From assembly GCA_963169105.1 (NCBI GenBank), contig OY720637.1, positions 32,483,925-32,547,924 on the forward strand: a DNA stretch of 64,000 bases. The letters run 5' to 3'. This DNA is from Ceriagrion tenellum. Lineage: Eukaryota; Arthropoda; Insecta; Odonata; Coenagrionidae. The notes under the pieces are model-generated. The model made no database searches. It saw nothing but the letters and a program-made list of their open reading frames with translations, and was not told where the DNA came from. Shown piece after piece: positions 33,170 through 45,976 of the stretch; the first letter of the stretch is position 1; the number at the start of each line of letters is the position of its first letter. Position numbers and translations under genes: made by a program.

Positions 33170-33735
33170 ACCTGATGGCTCGCATTACATTACCATACCG
33201 CTGGCATGCGCGCGCATTGTGTTGTGAATAGAGGAGAGAGAGAGAGAGATCCCTGTGTGGGCAAACGGGGCCACGTGGGCTGGGTCGTTGGGCTGGAGTG
33301 CTCGCTGCGTGGGCGACGACGACAATGGGGATTCTCCGGTCCATTCTTCGCCGCGCGAACGATGGATGGCCCATCGGCAGACACGCGGATGTTCCTCCGC
33401 GGAAAAAGAGATGAGTGAACTCTACAGCTCTCGCGCGAGTATGAATCCCCCCCCCCCTCTATCCCCGCAGGGAGGGTAATTCGCCCACTCATTACAGTGC
33501 GGAGGGCAACGGAGAATCCAGCGCGAATATTCAGCTTTGGCTGGAGAAAGGAGATCGAGCACAGATACGCGGATGTGTACGGAGGCGGTGACCGGGCGGG
33601 GTCTAAGGGGATGTATAGAGAGAAATTTTCATTGAGGGATGGCCTCTGCCACTCCCCTCAAGGTGGCAGGAGGGATAATCGTGAGTCTTCGAGGATCGAT
33701 TTCTAAGTACTTATATTTTGTAAGTAAAAAGAAAT
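33170..33735. other. CpG-rich island with purine tract and C11 run
   Basis: It is GC/CpG-rich between about 33180 and 33690, with a gagagagagagagagat tract (33233-33250) and an 11-base C run (33447-33457). Overlapping open frames on both strands are composition-driven. It could be a regulatory region or a first exon. Nothing identifies a gene. Confidence 0.4.
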
Positions 33736-34105
33736 GCTCCGGTAATGGACATATATGAAAGGAGTGGGCTTCGTTGGTTTGGCCATGTTGAGAGGATGGA
33801 TGAGAGTCGAATAACGAAACAGATATATAAGAGTGAAATGAATGGTGCGAGAGGTAGAGGTAGCCCGAGAAAATTGTGGTTGAGGAAATTCTTAGGAGGA
33901 GGAATATTAGGAGTCTAAAAAACAGGAAGGCATGTATGAAGCGGTGTATAGGTGTAAATAAGGCAAAAGAGGTTTTGCTAGGATAGGCCAGTATGGAGGA
34001 AATTATTTAAGCAGAGTTAGGTGCACAAATATGTATTTATGAGTGAAACTTTGTGACTGTGCCTATCCCGGATGAGAACCGCATGATTGGTATGTATGTA
34101 TGCAC
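33736..34105 (+). mobile_element. LINE family B, 3' end with target-site duplication
   Basis: The plus strand encodes MDIYERSGLRWFGHVERMDE, then SRITKQIYKSEMNGARGRGS, then PRKLWLR. It becomes frameshifted, passes through the shared 3' UTR and ends ggtatgtatgtatgcac. GTAAAAAGAAAT at 33724-33735 and GTAAAAGAAAT at 34106-34116 flank it, differing by one A, and fit a target-site duplication of 11-12 bp. RWFGHV.RM and GRGRPRK mark the basic tail after the RT. Confidence 0.9.
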
Positions 34106-34116
34106 GTAAAAGAAAT

Positions 34117-35324
34117 TATGGACCACACTCCCCATCTGTTCTACTGTTTATGCGTTAGAATTCACCACAAAGACACTAGGGAAAACGATACAAAAATTGC
34201 TTTAATCCTCTATACACCGATTTTTTCGTCGATTTTGTGCAGTCATTTCACATGTTACCCCACTCGTGGGAGAACCAGGGACTAAAAGTTACGAATGAGG
34301 GATATTTTCGTTGCAAAAGCTGTCAAATTGATGTCACAAAGGCATATAGACGCAAAGAAACTTAATCAGAGGCAAAAAATGAACTCTTCTATATGTTACC
34401 TCTACATCACTCCGGTTCGGCTGTGGCTTAGATGGTTAACAGCATTTTAGAATCCTATTGAATAGTAAATTTAATTGCATTTAAGTTTCAATTACTTAAA
34501 ATTAAAATATTGCTAAATTATTTTCATTTTGTTTCATTTTTTAAATCTATTTATGTCAATGAAACGATGATATAACTTGGGTTTTCGGCATGATACATCA
34601 AATGTAGACGAAATTAGAATTTTTTTCAGATAATCTTATTACATGTGACACCTTTTAACCTGCTGCCAAGATTTAAAACAGTAAGAAATGTTCTATTTTG
34701 AGTTTAGGAGAAAGTCTGTACATATGTATTTAAGTTATTACAAAATACGAGTCAATTGCCAAAAGGCGACGTGAAAAAAGCATTCGATTACAAAAAAAAA
34801 TATTAAACTGAATGAGGCAAATATTAGAATTTTTACCTGAATAATTCACTCATGAGAACGTAGATGCCAACCATTTCTGCAAGTAAACAAAAATTAGCTA
34901 TAAACCACTATAGGTTGCTCAGAGTTATTTGTTATGGCATGAGCTGATCTCCATACGAGGTTCAACAACGTCCAAGTCAGAGTTTTCATAACTTTATTAA
35001 TAAAACAGTACAGCTTTTCAACCTTCACTCCCTTAAAATTTATATTCCTGCTTATATAAGCCTTACGGTCTGCCTAATAGAAAATCCACTCCTGGAATTA
35101 TGGAGAAAACGCGTTTTTGTTATCTTGTTTCCTGCCTCCAGCAATATTTTTTATTATCTCGACTGTTAGGGTTTGTGACGAGAGAATAATTATCAGTTCA
35201 TTCTCATTTCAGTATTCTAAAAGCTTATTAGTAAGTTTTTGGACACTATTTACCCTAATGTCCTAATTTATGGCATATCGTTCCGCTCTCCCTCCTATTC
35301 GTAATCGACCATTAGATCCCTCTT
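34117..35324. other. Mostly unassigned AT-rich DNA
   Basis: A possible SINE head lies at 34418-34480 (plus strand ggctgtggcttagatggtta), without a clear B box. The rest is unassigned. Confidence 0.35.
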
Positions 35325-35610
35325 GAATTCGTCGTCATATATTCTACCTCTTCTTGCTCCGTCAAGAATACCTATCTTCTTCCTTCCTCTTCCCCCAATT
35401 CCCCATACTTCTCCTCTCTATTATCATCTTCAACATTCCGCCTATTTTCAAAACGTCCTCCATGCATCTTCTGCCTCCTCCGAACCTACGCTACTAGCTT
35501 TCTCTCATCTCCAGCCATATCCAATACCTCTTCGTTCGGCATTCTTGCCACTCAGCTCACCCCCCTCTCCATCCTTTTCCACACCTACAACTCAAATGCC
35601 TCAAATCAAC
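35325..35610 (-). mobile_element. Diverged LINE family C-like fragment
   Basis: On the minus strand the frame reads FEL.VWKRMERG, then MPNEEVLDMAGDERKLV, which parallels FEMW.WRRMEK and NEEVLEMVGEERKLLNE of LINE C. The downstream basic segment is frameshifted. Identity to the other copies is much lower, so it may be a related but separate family. Confidence 0.6.
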
Positions 35611-35844
35611 GTACAGTCACCGTTCGCGGAGGAGAAAAACATTTCAAAAATTTTTCATGGCGTTACAACGTAGAGACCCTTTCTTGTGAACCATTGGTAT
35701 AAAACAGAAGTTTCGTTCGGGATTTCAGCAAAAATCGATCTAGTGACTACTGCCATAGCCACGGGCAAGAGTGATGTTCACGAAAAAGGCAACATTATTT
35801 TCCCAAGCAATAGGCAAGAAGATGTAACCTTGCGTTCAAATGCT

Positions 35845-36540
35845 TAATGATATTATTCTACTTAAAAGCTATATTCAAGGTGCAAGAAAGGGTTATTAGG
35901 ATTTTTCAGATTCACACTCAATGGAACATTGTAAAACACTTTCATACAATTGGGTATTATGACCCTCTATGTTCATTGTTACATTTATAAATGTGCATGA
36001 GGAGTAAAAGAAAAACTGAGCTCGTTAGAGTCAGGAGTCAGTGTTCATCATCACTTCACTAGGAAAAAGGACGATTTAGTAGTGCCTCAGAGTAGATTGT
36101 CCAAATGTGTCCAATCCATTGATTTAATAAAACTAAGATTTTTTAAAATACTGCCCCAAGAGGCTAGGATTGTTAGCCTGTCTCGGTTTAAATTGACCAT
36201 TCACCGTTGGCTTTCGTCTAAAGAATTTTATTCTTTGCTGGAATTTGTTGATATTGATAACTCTAACCTCAAATTTTACGATCCTGTGTGTGTGTTTGTA
36301 ATATCTGTGAGTTATCTTTATTATACTTTCGAAGACAACTATTGCAGTTTATTCGTCTTAATGTCGAATAAACAATAAATAAAATAACTAATAAATGGTT
36401 GGTAAATTATTCCGAGAGAAAAATAGTAATCCAATCGGATCTCCGGGTAGGGAGCTATTGGAAAAGGAATCTTGGCCATAGTAAATAAGACCGTGTGTTG
36501 AAAAAGGAGGATGCGTATCCTTTTCACCATCACTACATTT
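35845..36540 (+). mobile_element. LINE family I (CR1-like), C-terminus and 3' UTR
   Basis: The plus strand gives VQERVIRIFQIHTQWNIVKH, then GYYDPLCSLLHL. Across a frameshift, 36082-36378 encodes KLRFFKILPQEARIVSLSRF, then KLTIHRWLSSKEFYSLLEF. The LP.E.R...L..FK..++.WL....FYS..EF pattern is the typical C-terminal end of CR1-like LINE proteins. The 3' UTR starts with aataaacaataaataaaata, and its remainder (36384-36540) is repeated at 37248-37432, as expected for a dispersed 3' UTR. Confidence 0.75.
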
Positions 36541-37250
36541 AAAAAAATGTATTATACGGGTTAAGACAGGATTTGCTGAATGCCAGTGAATCTCCTCCCG
36601 GTTTTATACACATTCAGGGGCCTATCTCGCTCTAGTATATCTTTATTCACCTCAGCATGAGATCTACCCTCCTTCGTTATCCATGAAACCTATTTTCTTT
36701 CTTCCTTTTCCACGCTTGCCCATCATCATTCCCTATATCACATTCTTCAGCAACCCATCGCACCTCATTACTCCCCCCAGCCACCTACTCTGCCTATCTC
36801 GAATTTCATTCAAAAGTTTCCTTTACTCGCCCACCATCTCAAGCACTTCCTCGTTAGTCTTCCTCTCCGTCCACCTCATCTTCTCCATCCTCCTCCACAC
36901 CCACATCTCAAATGCCTGCAGTTTATTCTCGTCCTCCTTTCTGAGGGTCCACGTTTCTGCCCCATACAACGCTACGCTCCATATCAAGCTTCCACCAGCC
37001 TCTTCTTTTCATCCTTAATCAATGTCCCCATCATCAGCTCCCTTCTATCACTAAACGCCTCCTTAGCTAGCGCTATTCTCTCCCGTATGTCTTTCCTACT
37101 ATGTCCGTTTTCCTCTAGAGCATTATCTAAGTAATTAAAATGCTCCATTTGCTCGAGTTTGTGTCCTTCAACTTGAACCACAAGCTTCGCTTTCTTTGTC
37201 CTAGAGTACCAAATTACTTTTGTTTTCTTGCGATTTACCTTCATTTCGAA
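36541..37250 (-). mobile_element. LINE family C, RT C-terminal region and 3' UTR
   Basis: The minus strand encodes MKVNRKKTKVIWYSRT, then HKLEQMEHFNYLDNALEENG, then RIALAKEAFSDRRELMMGTL, and across a frameshift LIWSVALYGAETWTLRKEDE, FEMWVWRRMEKMRWTERKTN and EEVLEMV.E. This runs from just after the RT palm (the YL.....E.G block) through the YGAETW motif to the basic tail and a 3' UTR ending near 36541. It is the longest LINE C copy here. It lies between two copies of the LINE I 3' UTR. Confidence 0.88.
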
Positions 37251-37432
37251 TATCAAATAAACAATAAATAAAATATAAAATAAAATTTTCGGTAAAATAT
37301 TCCGAGAGTAAAACAGTCCTTTTATCGGATCTCTGGATAGGGATCTATTGGGAAGGGAATATCGGCCATAGTGGAGAGTGTCGAGTGTTGGATATGGTGG
37401 ATGCGTATCCTTTTCACTATAACTACATGCGG
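37251..37432 (+). mobile_element. LINE family I, 3' UTR, second copy
   Basis: It repeats the 36362-36540 sequence at roughly three-quarters identity: caaataaacaataaataaaat, tattccgagag, atcggatctc, gatgcgtatccttttcac, actacat. Both copies are in the same orientation and bracket the LINE C fragment. Confidence 0.7.
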
Positions 37433-40400
37433 GTGGGAAAATGAAGCCGGCGTAGGGAATGAGGAAGAAAAGGAGATGGGAAGAGTGCAGGGAAATAACT
37501 CACCAGTAGAATTCAAGGTGATAGGGCGGAGGTAAGGGCGAGAGCGTACTTAACGGTTTGGAACTTATTCAAAACTATGAGCGAATGAAAATCCTCAGAG
37601 TATTAAAAGGGAGGGGGTTAGGAGGAGGAGTGAGATTGTCATGGAGAGAGAACTGTCATTGTCGGAAGCTTTAAAAAAGTAATCCACCCTAAAAAAAAGA
37701 CGGGAGTGCAAAAGCGAATGAAAAAAGAAAGAAATGGAAGCGGTCACCTTTTATGAAATCCCATTGGGAGGGGCTCACGTCGGGGAGTGACACTAAGCTG
37801 AGTAAAAAGGAAACCGGCCATTTGATACGCTTAAATGAACGAAACCTCTCGTCTGACTGACTGAGTTGGAAAAAGGGGGCGTGGTTTTAATTTGAAAAGA
37901 AATGCAACAGGCAACGAGGAAAAAAACCACGAGTATTTGGTGACATCACTGAGTTGCGATATACGAGCTATTATCTGCAGCTGTGTGGAGTTGGTGGATT
38001 CAATTTCGCTCGCTCATTTCCTTCGGCAATAAATTTCAAACTTCCGTGCAATCTACCGAAAACCATTACGGGCGCGTAAGATCTACGGTTCCAATCCATG
38101 CATGGCCTGGGTGGTGGTTAAATTCAATGGCAAAATGATCGTGATGAAACTCGCCTCACGCACATATTTCAACACAAGTGTGGCTCCTGCGAGTAGATTC
38201 GTACGCAAGCAATTATGAGGATGATTCTTTCATCTCGCTGTCTTTTTGGAAAGCTAAGTTAATATAAATGACTAAATCACTGTGTAAAGTATTGCTCTCC
38301 GAAATGTTGTGACGCCCTTAATCACACGATGGCACAAAAGGTTGTTGGAGAAATGAGTAATCATTTCACATTTCAACTTAAAATTTTGTCTTTCACGAAA
38401 ATTATACATTAAAAATGCTTTTACTGAATTACAACGTTAAGCTTTGTAAGATAAATGTGATGAGGGCAATATTAAAACACTAGGAGCCTATATGTCACAT
38501 GCTTTTAACTGCAAATACTCCGAACGATTACTTATAGGGTAGACTAGTCAGCTCATAATAAACCTTCACCAAAATATTTTGAAATGTCACTATCACCTGG
38601 AAAGTTCATTCACAATATCAACCGGGTTGAAGTCGGTAAGCGGGGTGAAAATAGTACAAACACGAAAATTTCGAATCAGAGAATTGGCGGACTATTGTAG
38701 GGCGGTAAACGACAGTGGTTGCACAGTGTACTAGATTTATTCCGCTGTATAAAATATACTAGGCATAACCAAACAGTCAATTAACTAAGATTTTCACTTC
38801 ATCTCCAGTTGGTAACACTATCTTTGTTTTTAGTGTTATCACCTTATCACTGCAGTCACAACTCAAAACCTCAGTTACTGTGCCCTACTGTATTATAATA
38901 CCGACAAGTAAGTATTTTTCCTCACTCAAAAGACTATATGAGGATAATAATCCGTTGAGAAAACGTAAATATATATGTTTTACAACATTTTTACTGAATC
39001 AGATTATCAGACTTGAATAAAGAAACTTTGCAGTAAATATTCTCAGGAAATACGGCAAAAATTTAACAAATTAATTCCAATGAAATTCTGGCGAAAATTG
39101 TCACGTTTGACAAATATTTAGCAAACAACAGACTGTGAGACACCGTATTGAAAGTCATATCTTTTACGTATTCCGCTGTTTAAAATATGATTTTTTCTTT
39201 CAACTGTTCACCACGTAAATTTAGAACGGGAAACAGAAAACAGACCGGAAACTCGGATGAGGGATTGGCCGACACCTTAAGGGGGTTCTAGAAACATTAA
39301 TAGCTCGATGAAATAAATCACCTATTTGTACGGGCTCTGCGGTCGAAAACACCCGAATGAATACATCGAATAAATCACCGTTGGAGACTGACAATTGAAA
39401 CGTCACCGGGTGCACTTGTCCGTAGTTCCCACCAAACAGCTACCTTGGTCGAGAGAATAATAAAATACAGACAGAGCTATCTCACGCCCATAACGAAAGC
39501 TCTCAACTCCCAAGCAATTTTGAGTCTGTCATTAGAAGACCCGCGCAATGGATTATCTGCTAGTAAATATATGACAGCGCTAGATTTCATGGTTACTACT
39601 TTGCATGGCTGCAGGCTGTGATAGACCATCTGTAGTGTTCTCCGACTCTATAATTTAAACAAGAAAATCATTGGTGGGTGTTTTAGAGAATACCATAAGA
39701 ACTCAGTTCATTCGTATCATGATCAAAGTAGCATCATCCCTAACCGTTTTGATTGCCAGATATCAGTAATCATTCGACAATTATAATGCAGAGAGAGTTG
39801 ACGAAGATATCTGTAAAAAAACAAGTGTGTGTTTCTGAAGTGGATAAATTTTACTGTTAGACTGTAGGGTTATCTTTTAAACGAAAAAGTTTAACCTTTT
39901 TTTCCAGATGAATAATCTAGGACTTAAGAACGCTTTCAAGTGGTTATCCCACTTTGATTCCGTGTGAAACACGGATATGTGATAACGGAGAACTAATTTA
40001 AGGGTAATATGCAATTTTTCGTGAAATAAGTTCAGTAAGAAATTGCATAAAGCCAATAGAAAACTACTAATTTTATATTAGATGTTTCCTAACCGAACAC
40101 AATGTCCCTAAAACCAGACAAACATCACAAATGATAATTTCGCCGTTGAACGTACCGGTAATGCAATGGAGTCTGTCCTGTTTTTCCGCTAAAATTCATC
40201 GATGAATTCGTAAAATTCTTTCGCGGACAAATTTTCCAAGAAAAATTGGCACTAGTTTTAAGCGGGACCAATCCATATTTTAAAGATGGCCATCAGATAC
40301 CTCAACTTTCAGTTCAACATCGTGTGTTTCATAATAGACCGGCCGTCAAAATATCCAATTCTCTCACTCGTAAAAATGGTTTAAAAATATACAATTAATT

Positions 40401-41599
40401 GTAATCGATATGCTCTAGCACCCTATAATGGGGACTGGCAGGGGGAAAATTTGGAAAAGGATAAATGCATTGCAATAAGTTCTCCTGCTATCGTAGGGAA
40501 ATCAAACAAACACTTTATGTATTGTAGGGTACTTATAAATCATTAACGGGCATACTGTGTATTCACATTACTTGGACAAAAAATATTAAATGTTTCCTCC
40601 GATTCACTAGCTTGTATTAAAAGGTTAAAGGAGCAACGTGTTCATGGGAATCACAGAGCTAAATCCCCAAGATTGTTTCGAGATTAAAGCTTAAGCTGTC
40701 TGAGTTGTGAGGATTTAAACGTAATTCAGGTAATTCTGCAATAAAATGGTCACATTTGCAGTATTTTCATGAAATTAAAATGTTACCATTTAGACTTCAA
40801 AAACGAGGAAAAAACGACAGCTCACTGATATCCGGGATTAAGGGAAGCCGTGACATTGCATGTCACGACGAAAGAAGGGGATGGGAGATTCACTCGCGGA
40901 TGTGAACAACCCCTCTCTAGGTGGGAAACCCGAGAATAATTTGCAGGTGTCGCGTGCACTTGATTTATGGATATGCACGCAGGAAAGGAATTTAATTTCA
41001 ACCTCATCGCATAGCAGTGAAAAAGCTGTGAAATACGCTGCAAAAATATCTTATAGTTAAAATTTGCACTCTGAATGGGAACACTCTACAACTTGTCCAC
41101 CCCGGCCCAAATAGGCAAATATTACAGTTGCGGATTGAATTTAACATTTCAACTTATAAAAAATGATAATAATAAAAATACTTATAATAATATATAATAA
41201 TTTAAATGATACATAAAAAATTAATTGCATATCAAAACTTATGATAATCCATATACTTTAAAATTTAACTAAAAAAATTTAACACGCTGCAAGTTATGAT
41301 CGAAAAGTTTTCTAAACGTAAAAATTTTAATAATTGTAAAAAATCAAGTTGATTTCAAACCTAAAACATAGTTAAAATGTTTGACAACAGCAATTTTTCA
41401 ACGTAATCATTATGGGATCATAAAAAGGCTCCGTGGATTTCGCGCCATGTATTTAGTGATGGGATAGGGATGAAGTGTGGGTGACCAACATATGTATATA
41501 GAATGAGAGAGGATATTCAAATTTAGAGCAGTTGTCAGAGAGAAAAAAAAAGAAAAAGTATTGCGAGAGAAGACACCAGAAAAAGAGTAAACGCGGTTG
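37433..41599. other. Longest stretch without recognisable content
   Basis: More than 4 kb with no recognisable repeat, RNA gene or coding exon. 41060-41400 is extremely AT-rich. 40860-41060 has a 66-residue frame of no known type. Either it is unique DNA or the repeats are too old to see by eye. Confidence 0.4.
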
Positions 41600-41886
41600 G
41601 TTTAGAGCAGTGTAATCCAAACTTTTTCGAGCCACCACCCCCAACCATAAGCTAAGCATTAGCAAAGTCATGTACCACATGAACAAAGCAAGATTTTCAT
41701 AAAAATAAAGATAACACAATTGTGATTAAACTTTTGTTTATTCCAAATCCAATAGAGAGATAGTTTACTCATACCCGGTTATGTATGTTCGTTAAGGGCC
41801 CAGCCTCCACCCTTACAGCCCCCTCAGATGAAAGAACCGCCCACAAGGGGGCGGTAGCGCCCAATTTGGGAACCACTGGTTTAGAG
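41600..41886. mobile_element. hAT-like MITE with perfect 8-bp target duplication
   Basis: The element is 41608-41878 (271 bp), flanked by GTTTAGAG at 41600-41607 and 41879-41886. The ends are CAGTGTAATCCAAACTTTTT on the left and the reverse complement of CAGTGGTTCCCAAATTGGGC on the right, so they share CAGTG and a CC.AA block. A CAGTGGTTC-type terminus and an 8-bp duplication are hallmarks of the hAT superfamily. There is no transposase. The exact duplication suggests it is among the younger insertions here. Confidence 0.9.
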
Positions 41887-43547
41887 CGTCGAAATGGCAG
41901 GAAAACTTTAAACAATGGAACAAACACGACGATGTGAGCAATGAAAACGTTAAAAATACAACATACGTGTTCATTCATTAATTCCTTATGCGGGTACGTT
42001 AAAGTAATGCACCAAATTTTGTAGATGTGACGTCTGGATATTTATGGATAAAAATTGTCGGTGGAATTGGGCGCGACGGGAGACGTCGAAAGAATTCATT
42101 TTTTAGTCAAATTTACGAGGAAAATTCGAGAGGTGTTATTTCACGAGAACATATAACCTATCCCTTGAAAAACGAGTTTATTTCCGACAGTTTTTAATCA
42201 AAGCGAGGCAGTGGGCGTTGATTAGAACAAGAGGAAAACAAAAAAAATCGACATAACTGCGAGAGTTTTACAAATGAAAGCTCGTCAGCTGCGGATTGGA
42301 AAAATAAAGAAATCGTCCCTTCAGGTAAAGTAAAAACTGACTGAGGTTTTTGGGAACGAGGACTAAATAATGTACTACAATAGCCATGGAGGAAATAAAC
42401 ACTTTCCAACATTTTTGGGCAAACAAATTTAAATGAGGAATTGTAAGCACAAGGTCCTGCCTATTTCTCCTGGCGAATCCATATAAATCCAAAAAATCTT
42501 TACGTATTTAAATCATAAAATAAAATTTTTATGAATCCATAAAAAGTATTAACAGTTTAAAAACCCTCGTTAAAATTGCACGAGTTTTGTCAATCTGACA
42601 GAAAGAAAAAAACTTTGAATAGTCCAAGGGTTAAGAAGCAAAATTACAAACTGGTTAAAATATTAACAATAAAACTTTCTAATTCTTTGTCACGAAAGTA
42701 TTTGCGCAATTGTTATTACTGAGTGATGAATTAAGGTATTTAAAGCACCTACTACTCGAAAACTATCTTTAACTAAGGGGAAGGCCATCATTAAACTCCA
42801 CCAATATTTGCTTAACAGTTTGCGTAAGAGCAACAACTACTCAGAAAAGTGATATCTTGACCTAAAATGAAACCGTGGCAAATCTAGAGGGACAGAATTT
42901 TGCAAATTCTTTCTTATCAGAGAAAGGAACTTCCGCAAATTTTCATCGACCAAATTATCATATACACTTTGAAAATGACAATCGTCAGAAGATAGAAATA
43001 AGGCAAAATGATGGGGTGAAATGTGGAATACAAAATTAGGGTACATTAGATATTCCTTCAACTGAACCATTGTAATGAAAAAAATATCGAATTACTCAAA
43101 TTTAAGTTAAAATATCTATATTAATCTAAATATATTTTTCCGATGATAATTCTCCTGAGTCACAGTACTAATGATCGTAATGCAGTAAAAAACTCAGTCA
43201 GCGAGATGAATTTTACGATCGACCACACATTTTTCCTTACTAGAACTTGACATAATATTTGCCACATGACAATAATTATAGAATAATGGCAATTATTTGC
43301 CGTATTATCCTTAAATCACTTGGAAGATCAAAGTTTATTTCCTTAATATTGTGTCGAACTTCATCATTCTTTGAATATTGGTTGACATTTACCAGATGCC
43401 TCATTCTGTGTCATCTCACGGTATACGATCACCGAACACTAAATATATCATTAATTAGATATTAAAATATATGAATTAATGCAAATAAAAATTAATAAAA
43501 CATGTATAAAATACATAAAAAGATATTAAAAATAAAAAAATAAGAAA
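41887..43547. other. Unassigned AT-rich DNA
   Basis: Scattered short open frames, none with a known motif. Confidence 0.4.
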
Positions 43548-43828
43548 TGATGAAGTGTACAGAATACTAGAAGAGGAAAGGACTATATGGTACACCACAG
43601 AGAAAAGAAAAAACCTGATGGATTCGACACACCCTGAGATACAACGGGTTTGTTTAGAACATTATTTAAGGTAAAATAGAGGGTAAAGTCGCCAGTGGAA
43701 GACCCAGGAGTAAGTCCATGGACCAAGTAAAGAGAAAAGTACCAGGAGGTAAGGCAGCTAGCATTAGACAGGGAAGGGTGGAGGGCTGCAGTCAACCAAT
43801 CTTAGGATTGAACAACCAATGATGAATG
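43548..43828 (+). mobile_element. LINE family E, 3' end
   Basis: It matches the other copies from ggactatatggtacaccacag, through gattcgacacaccctgagatac, the basic stretch and gcagctagcattagacaggg, to the terminus gattgaacaaccaatgatg. A deletion removes part of the basic stretch relative to the copy at 14985. It is 5'-truncated. Confidence 0.8.
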
Positions 43829-45368
43829 TCATTAATGTAGGTGTTCCTCCTTAGATGGCAGCAATAATTTACATGCAATTTAGTGGAATCTATATTGGTA
43901 AGAATAAAAGACGATAGTAAATTTCCACACTTTTTAATAAGTACCGACCAAGGTTTCGATACTTTATGTCATTCTCTAGGTATAAAAATTAAATTTCCAG
44001 TTCTATATATACCCATTAGCAAAACAGAGATAGGTGGGGGGAGGGGTACAAGGGGAGGGTAGGTTCTGATGCCTGAGAGGGTAAGGGAGGGAACATATAG
44101 AGGTGGAGGAGTTTGGAGTGACGTAAATACCAGTAAACAATAGTGGGGGAAAACCAGAAAAAAAGGGGGGGAAAGAAAGAACAGGTGGAGCTGAAGGTCG
44201 AAAAACAACAACCAAATTACTGGGTGCCAGGACATGTAGGGAGACTTAAATTCACAAGAGGTGATTGAGTCATAAAAACTACGTCATTACAAATATTATC
44301 TGGGCTATTCACAATATATAATAATAATTCTTTCATACGAAATCTATATTCATGGATGTCAAAGAAAATACAAGGACCATGCACTGGGAAACGACAGTAG
44401 TGCGGAATTTCGAGAGAAGCGAATTGGAAGTAAGGATTGAAGACCAGAAAGGCTTCGTGTCGCTACTATAATGCAGCTGGTCGTCCTTACAAGAAGGCAG
44501 TTTTTCTCACGCTCTGGTAATTCGGAGGCACCTCCGTCGAGGAAACGAGTCCCCGTACAACGCACATGAAAGGGGTTAAAACCAAATTTGTGTGATTAGT
44601 GAAAACATCAAAACGACCAATGAAAATCCCTCACTTGAATACATGAATGTAAACATTCTGGCTTGTTAGCAGACGACCTACAGACGAACATGGAATAGAC
44701 GGAACCGGAAAGGGAAACCAAAGGCAATCATTACCGGCGTAATTACGCACAAATGCTGTCCTCCCGTTTCGACCATATCTTAATCACACCGGATCCTTCC
44801 CCACTTTTCCATGAAGAACCATTTCCGGTAAGTGAAATCGAGAAAAACAAAAAAAAGAATAGGCATTTCCTGGGGCTGGAAACAGTTCAGCCCTGCCTGG
44901 AGACCTGTAAAAACTATATAATTATACATGACTATTTTGCATGCAAACGCTCATTTTCCCGGAGGAAACACACAGGACACTTACTAACTACGGCGGAGTT
45001 CAATAATTACCGAGCGATTATCCGTACGCCCAGGTGCCAATTAAGATCATATTTTGACGTCACTTGTTCTCACGTGGGAGGACTAAATAATTTCGCTGTA
45101 ATACACCTGGATGGATCCTATTGAGTCACCTCAACGGTGTGCAGCAGGGGATGGATCCTCTTAGGGTATGGAAAGTTGCTAGGTAAATAGAAAAGAGGGC
45201 CAAATAGTAACACAAATCTAACCAGTAACATTATCATAATAATAATAAATGGAAAACCAAGTACAGGAAGGAAAGTTATGGTGCTTGGGAGGTGAATACT
45301 TCCATAGTGTATTCAGGTAAATATGCTTCTTTATGATGGCACCAAAGTTATTACTAATTAAACTAAAC
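43829..45368. other. Unassigned DNA
   Basis: 44030-44200 is strongly purine-biased (G/A-rich on the plus strand). A 123-residue open frame at 44753-45124 shows no domain I recognise. The rest is unassigned. Confidence 0.4.
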
Positions 45369-45657
45369 TCAATATTACTGCTTGAATCCATATTAAAACA
45401 ATCCTTGTACTTTTCCACCAATATTCATTAATATACTACGCGTATTGTAGCTTGCTGCATCCTAAGGTACAATTGTTTACAAGTTATTTATTAATAGTTA
45501 AGATAGTGACCAACCTGAGGATGCAGCAAGCTGCGAAACGCGTATCACATTAATAAATATTGGTGGAAAAGTACAAGGATTGTTTTAATATGGATTCAAG
45601 CATACAATACTTCCACGAAGTGACGCCTTAGGATGTAAAGTTTATTCAATATTACTG
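45369..45657. mobile_element. Fold-back element 2 with hammerhead-like motifs and 12-bp target duplication
   Basis: The element (45381-45645) is flanked by TCAATATTACTG at 45369-45380 and 45646-45657. Inside, arms of about 89 bases (45381-45469 and 45513-45601) are reverse complements around a 43-base centre. Each arm carries the motif. The right arm on the plus strand has CTGAGGA, T, GCAG-CAAG-CTGC, GAAAC, GC, GTA (45515-45544). The left arm on the minus strand has CTTAGGA, T, GCAGCAAGCTAC, AATAC, GC, GTA. The clear duplication shows that the fold-back moved as a unit. I infer a non-autonomous Penelope-type derivative. Confidence 0.8.
45515..45544 (+). ncRNA. Hammerhead-like ribozyme motif in fold-back element 2
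   Basis: The core halves CTGAGGA and GAAAC are both intact, stem II is a perfect 4-bp GCAG/CTGC with loop CAAG, and GTA ends a minimal stem III. In the opposite arm, the bases next to the equivalent core (gtac before, gtat after, minus strand) can pair to give a short stem I. Confidence 0.5.
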
Positions 45658-45976
45658 GTTAAAATAAAACCTAAACAACCAATGGTTACCCCCAATTAAA
45701 CTCCATTTCAGTCCCCGTTTAGAATCTACAACTAGAGTGAGGCATATATCTAAACATGATAAACAGGGGTAGCAAAAATCGGTGGACTTCGCTTGTGATT
45801 CAACTGATGTTCGGGAGGAAAAACACCCAAGAGAACTAGGAAAAGGTAGGAGGCCAAGGACCCGTACTGGTCCTCGCAGGATTCCTTCCATACCATTTCC
45901 CTCTCACCAACGCTTGAATTTTTCCCGTCTAAAAAAGGCACCAAGGTATGCTGTGCCAGTGTCATTTAATCATGGC

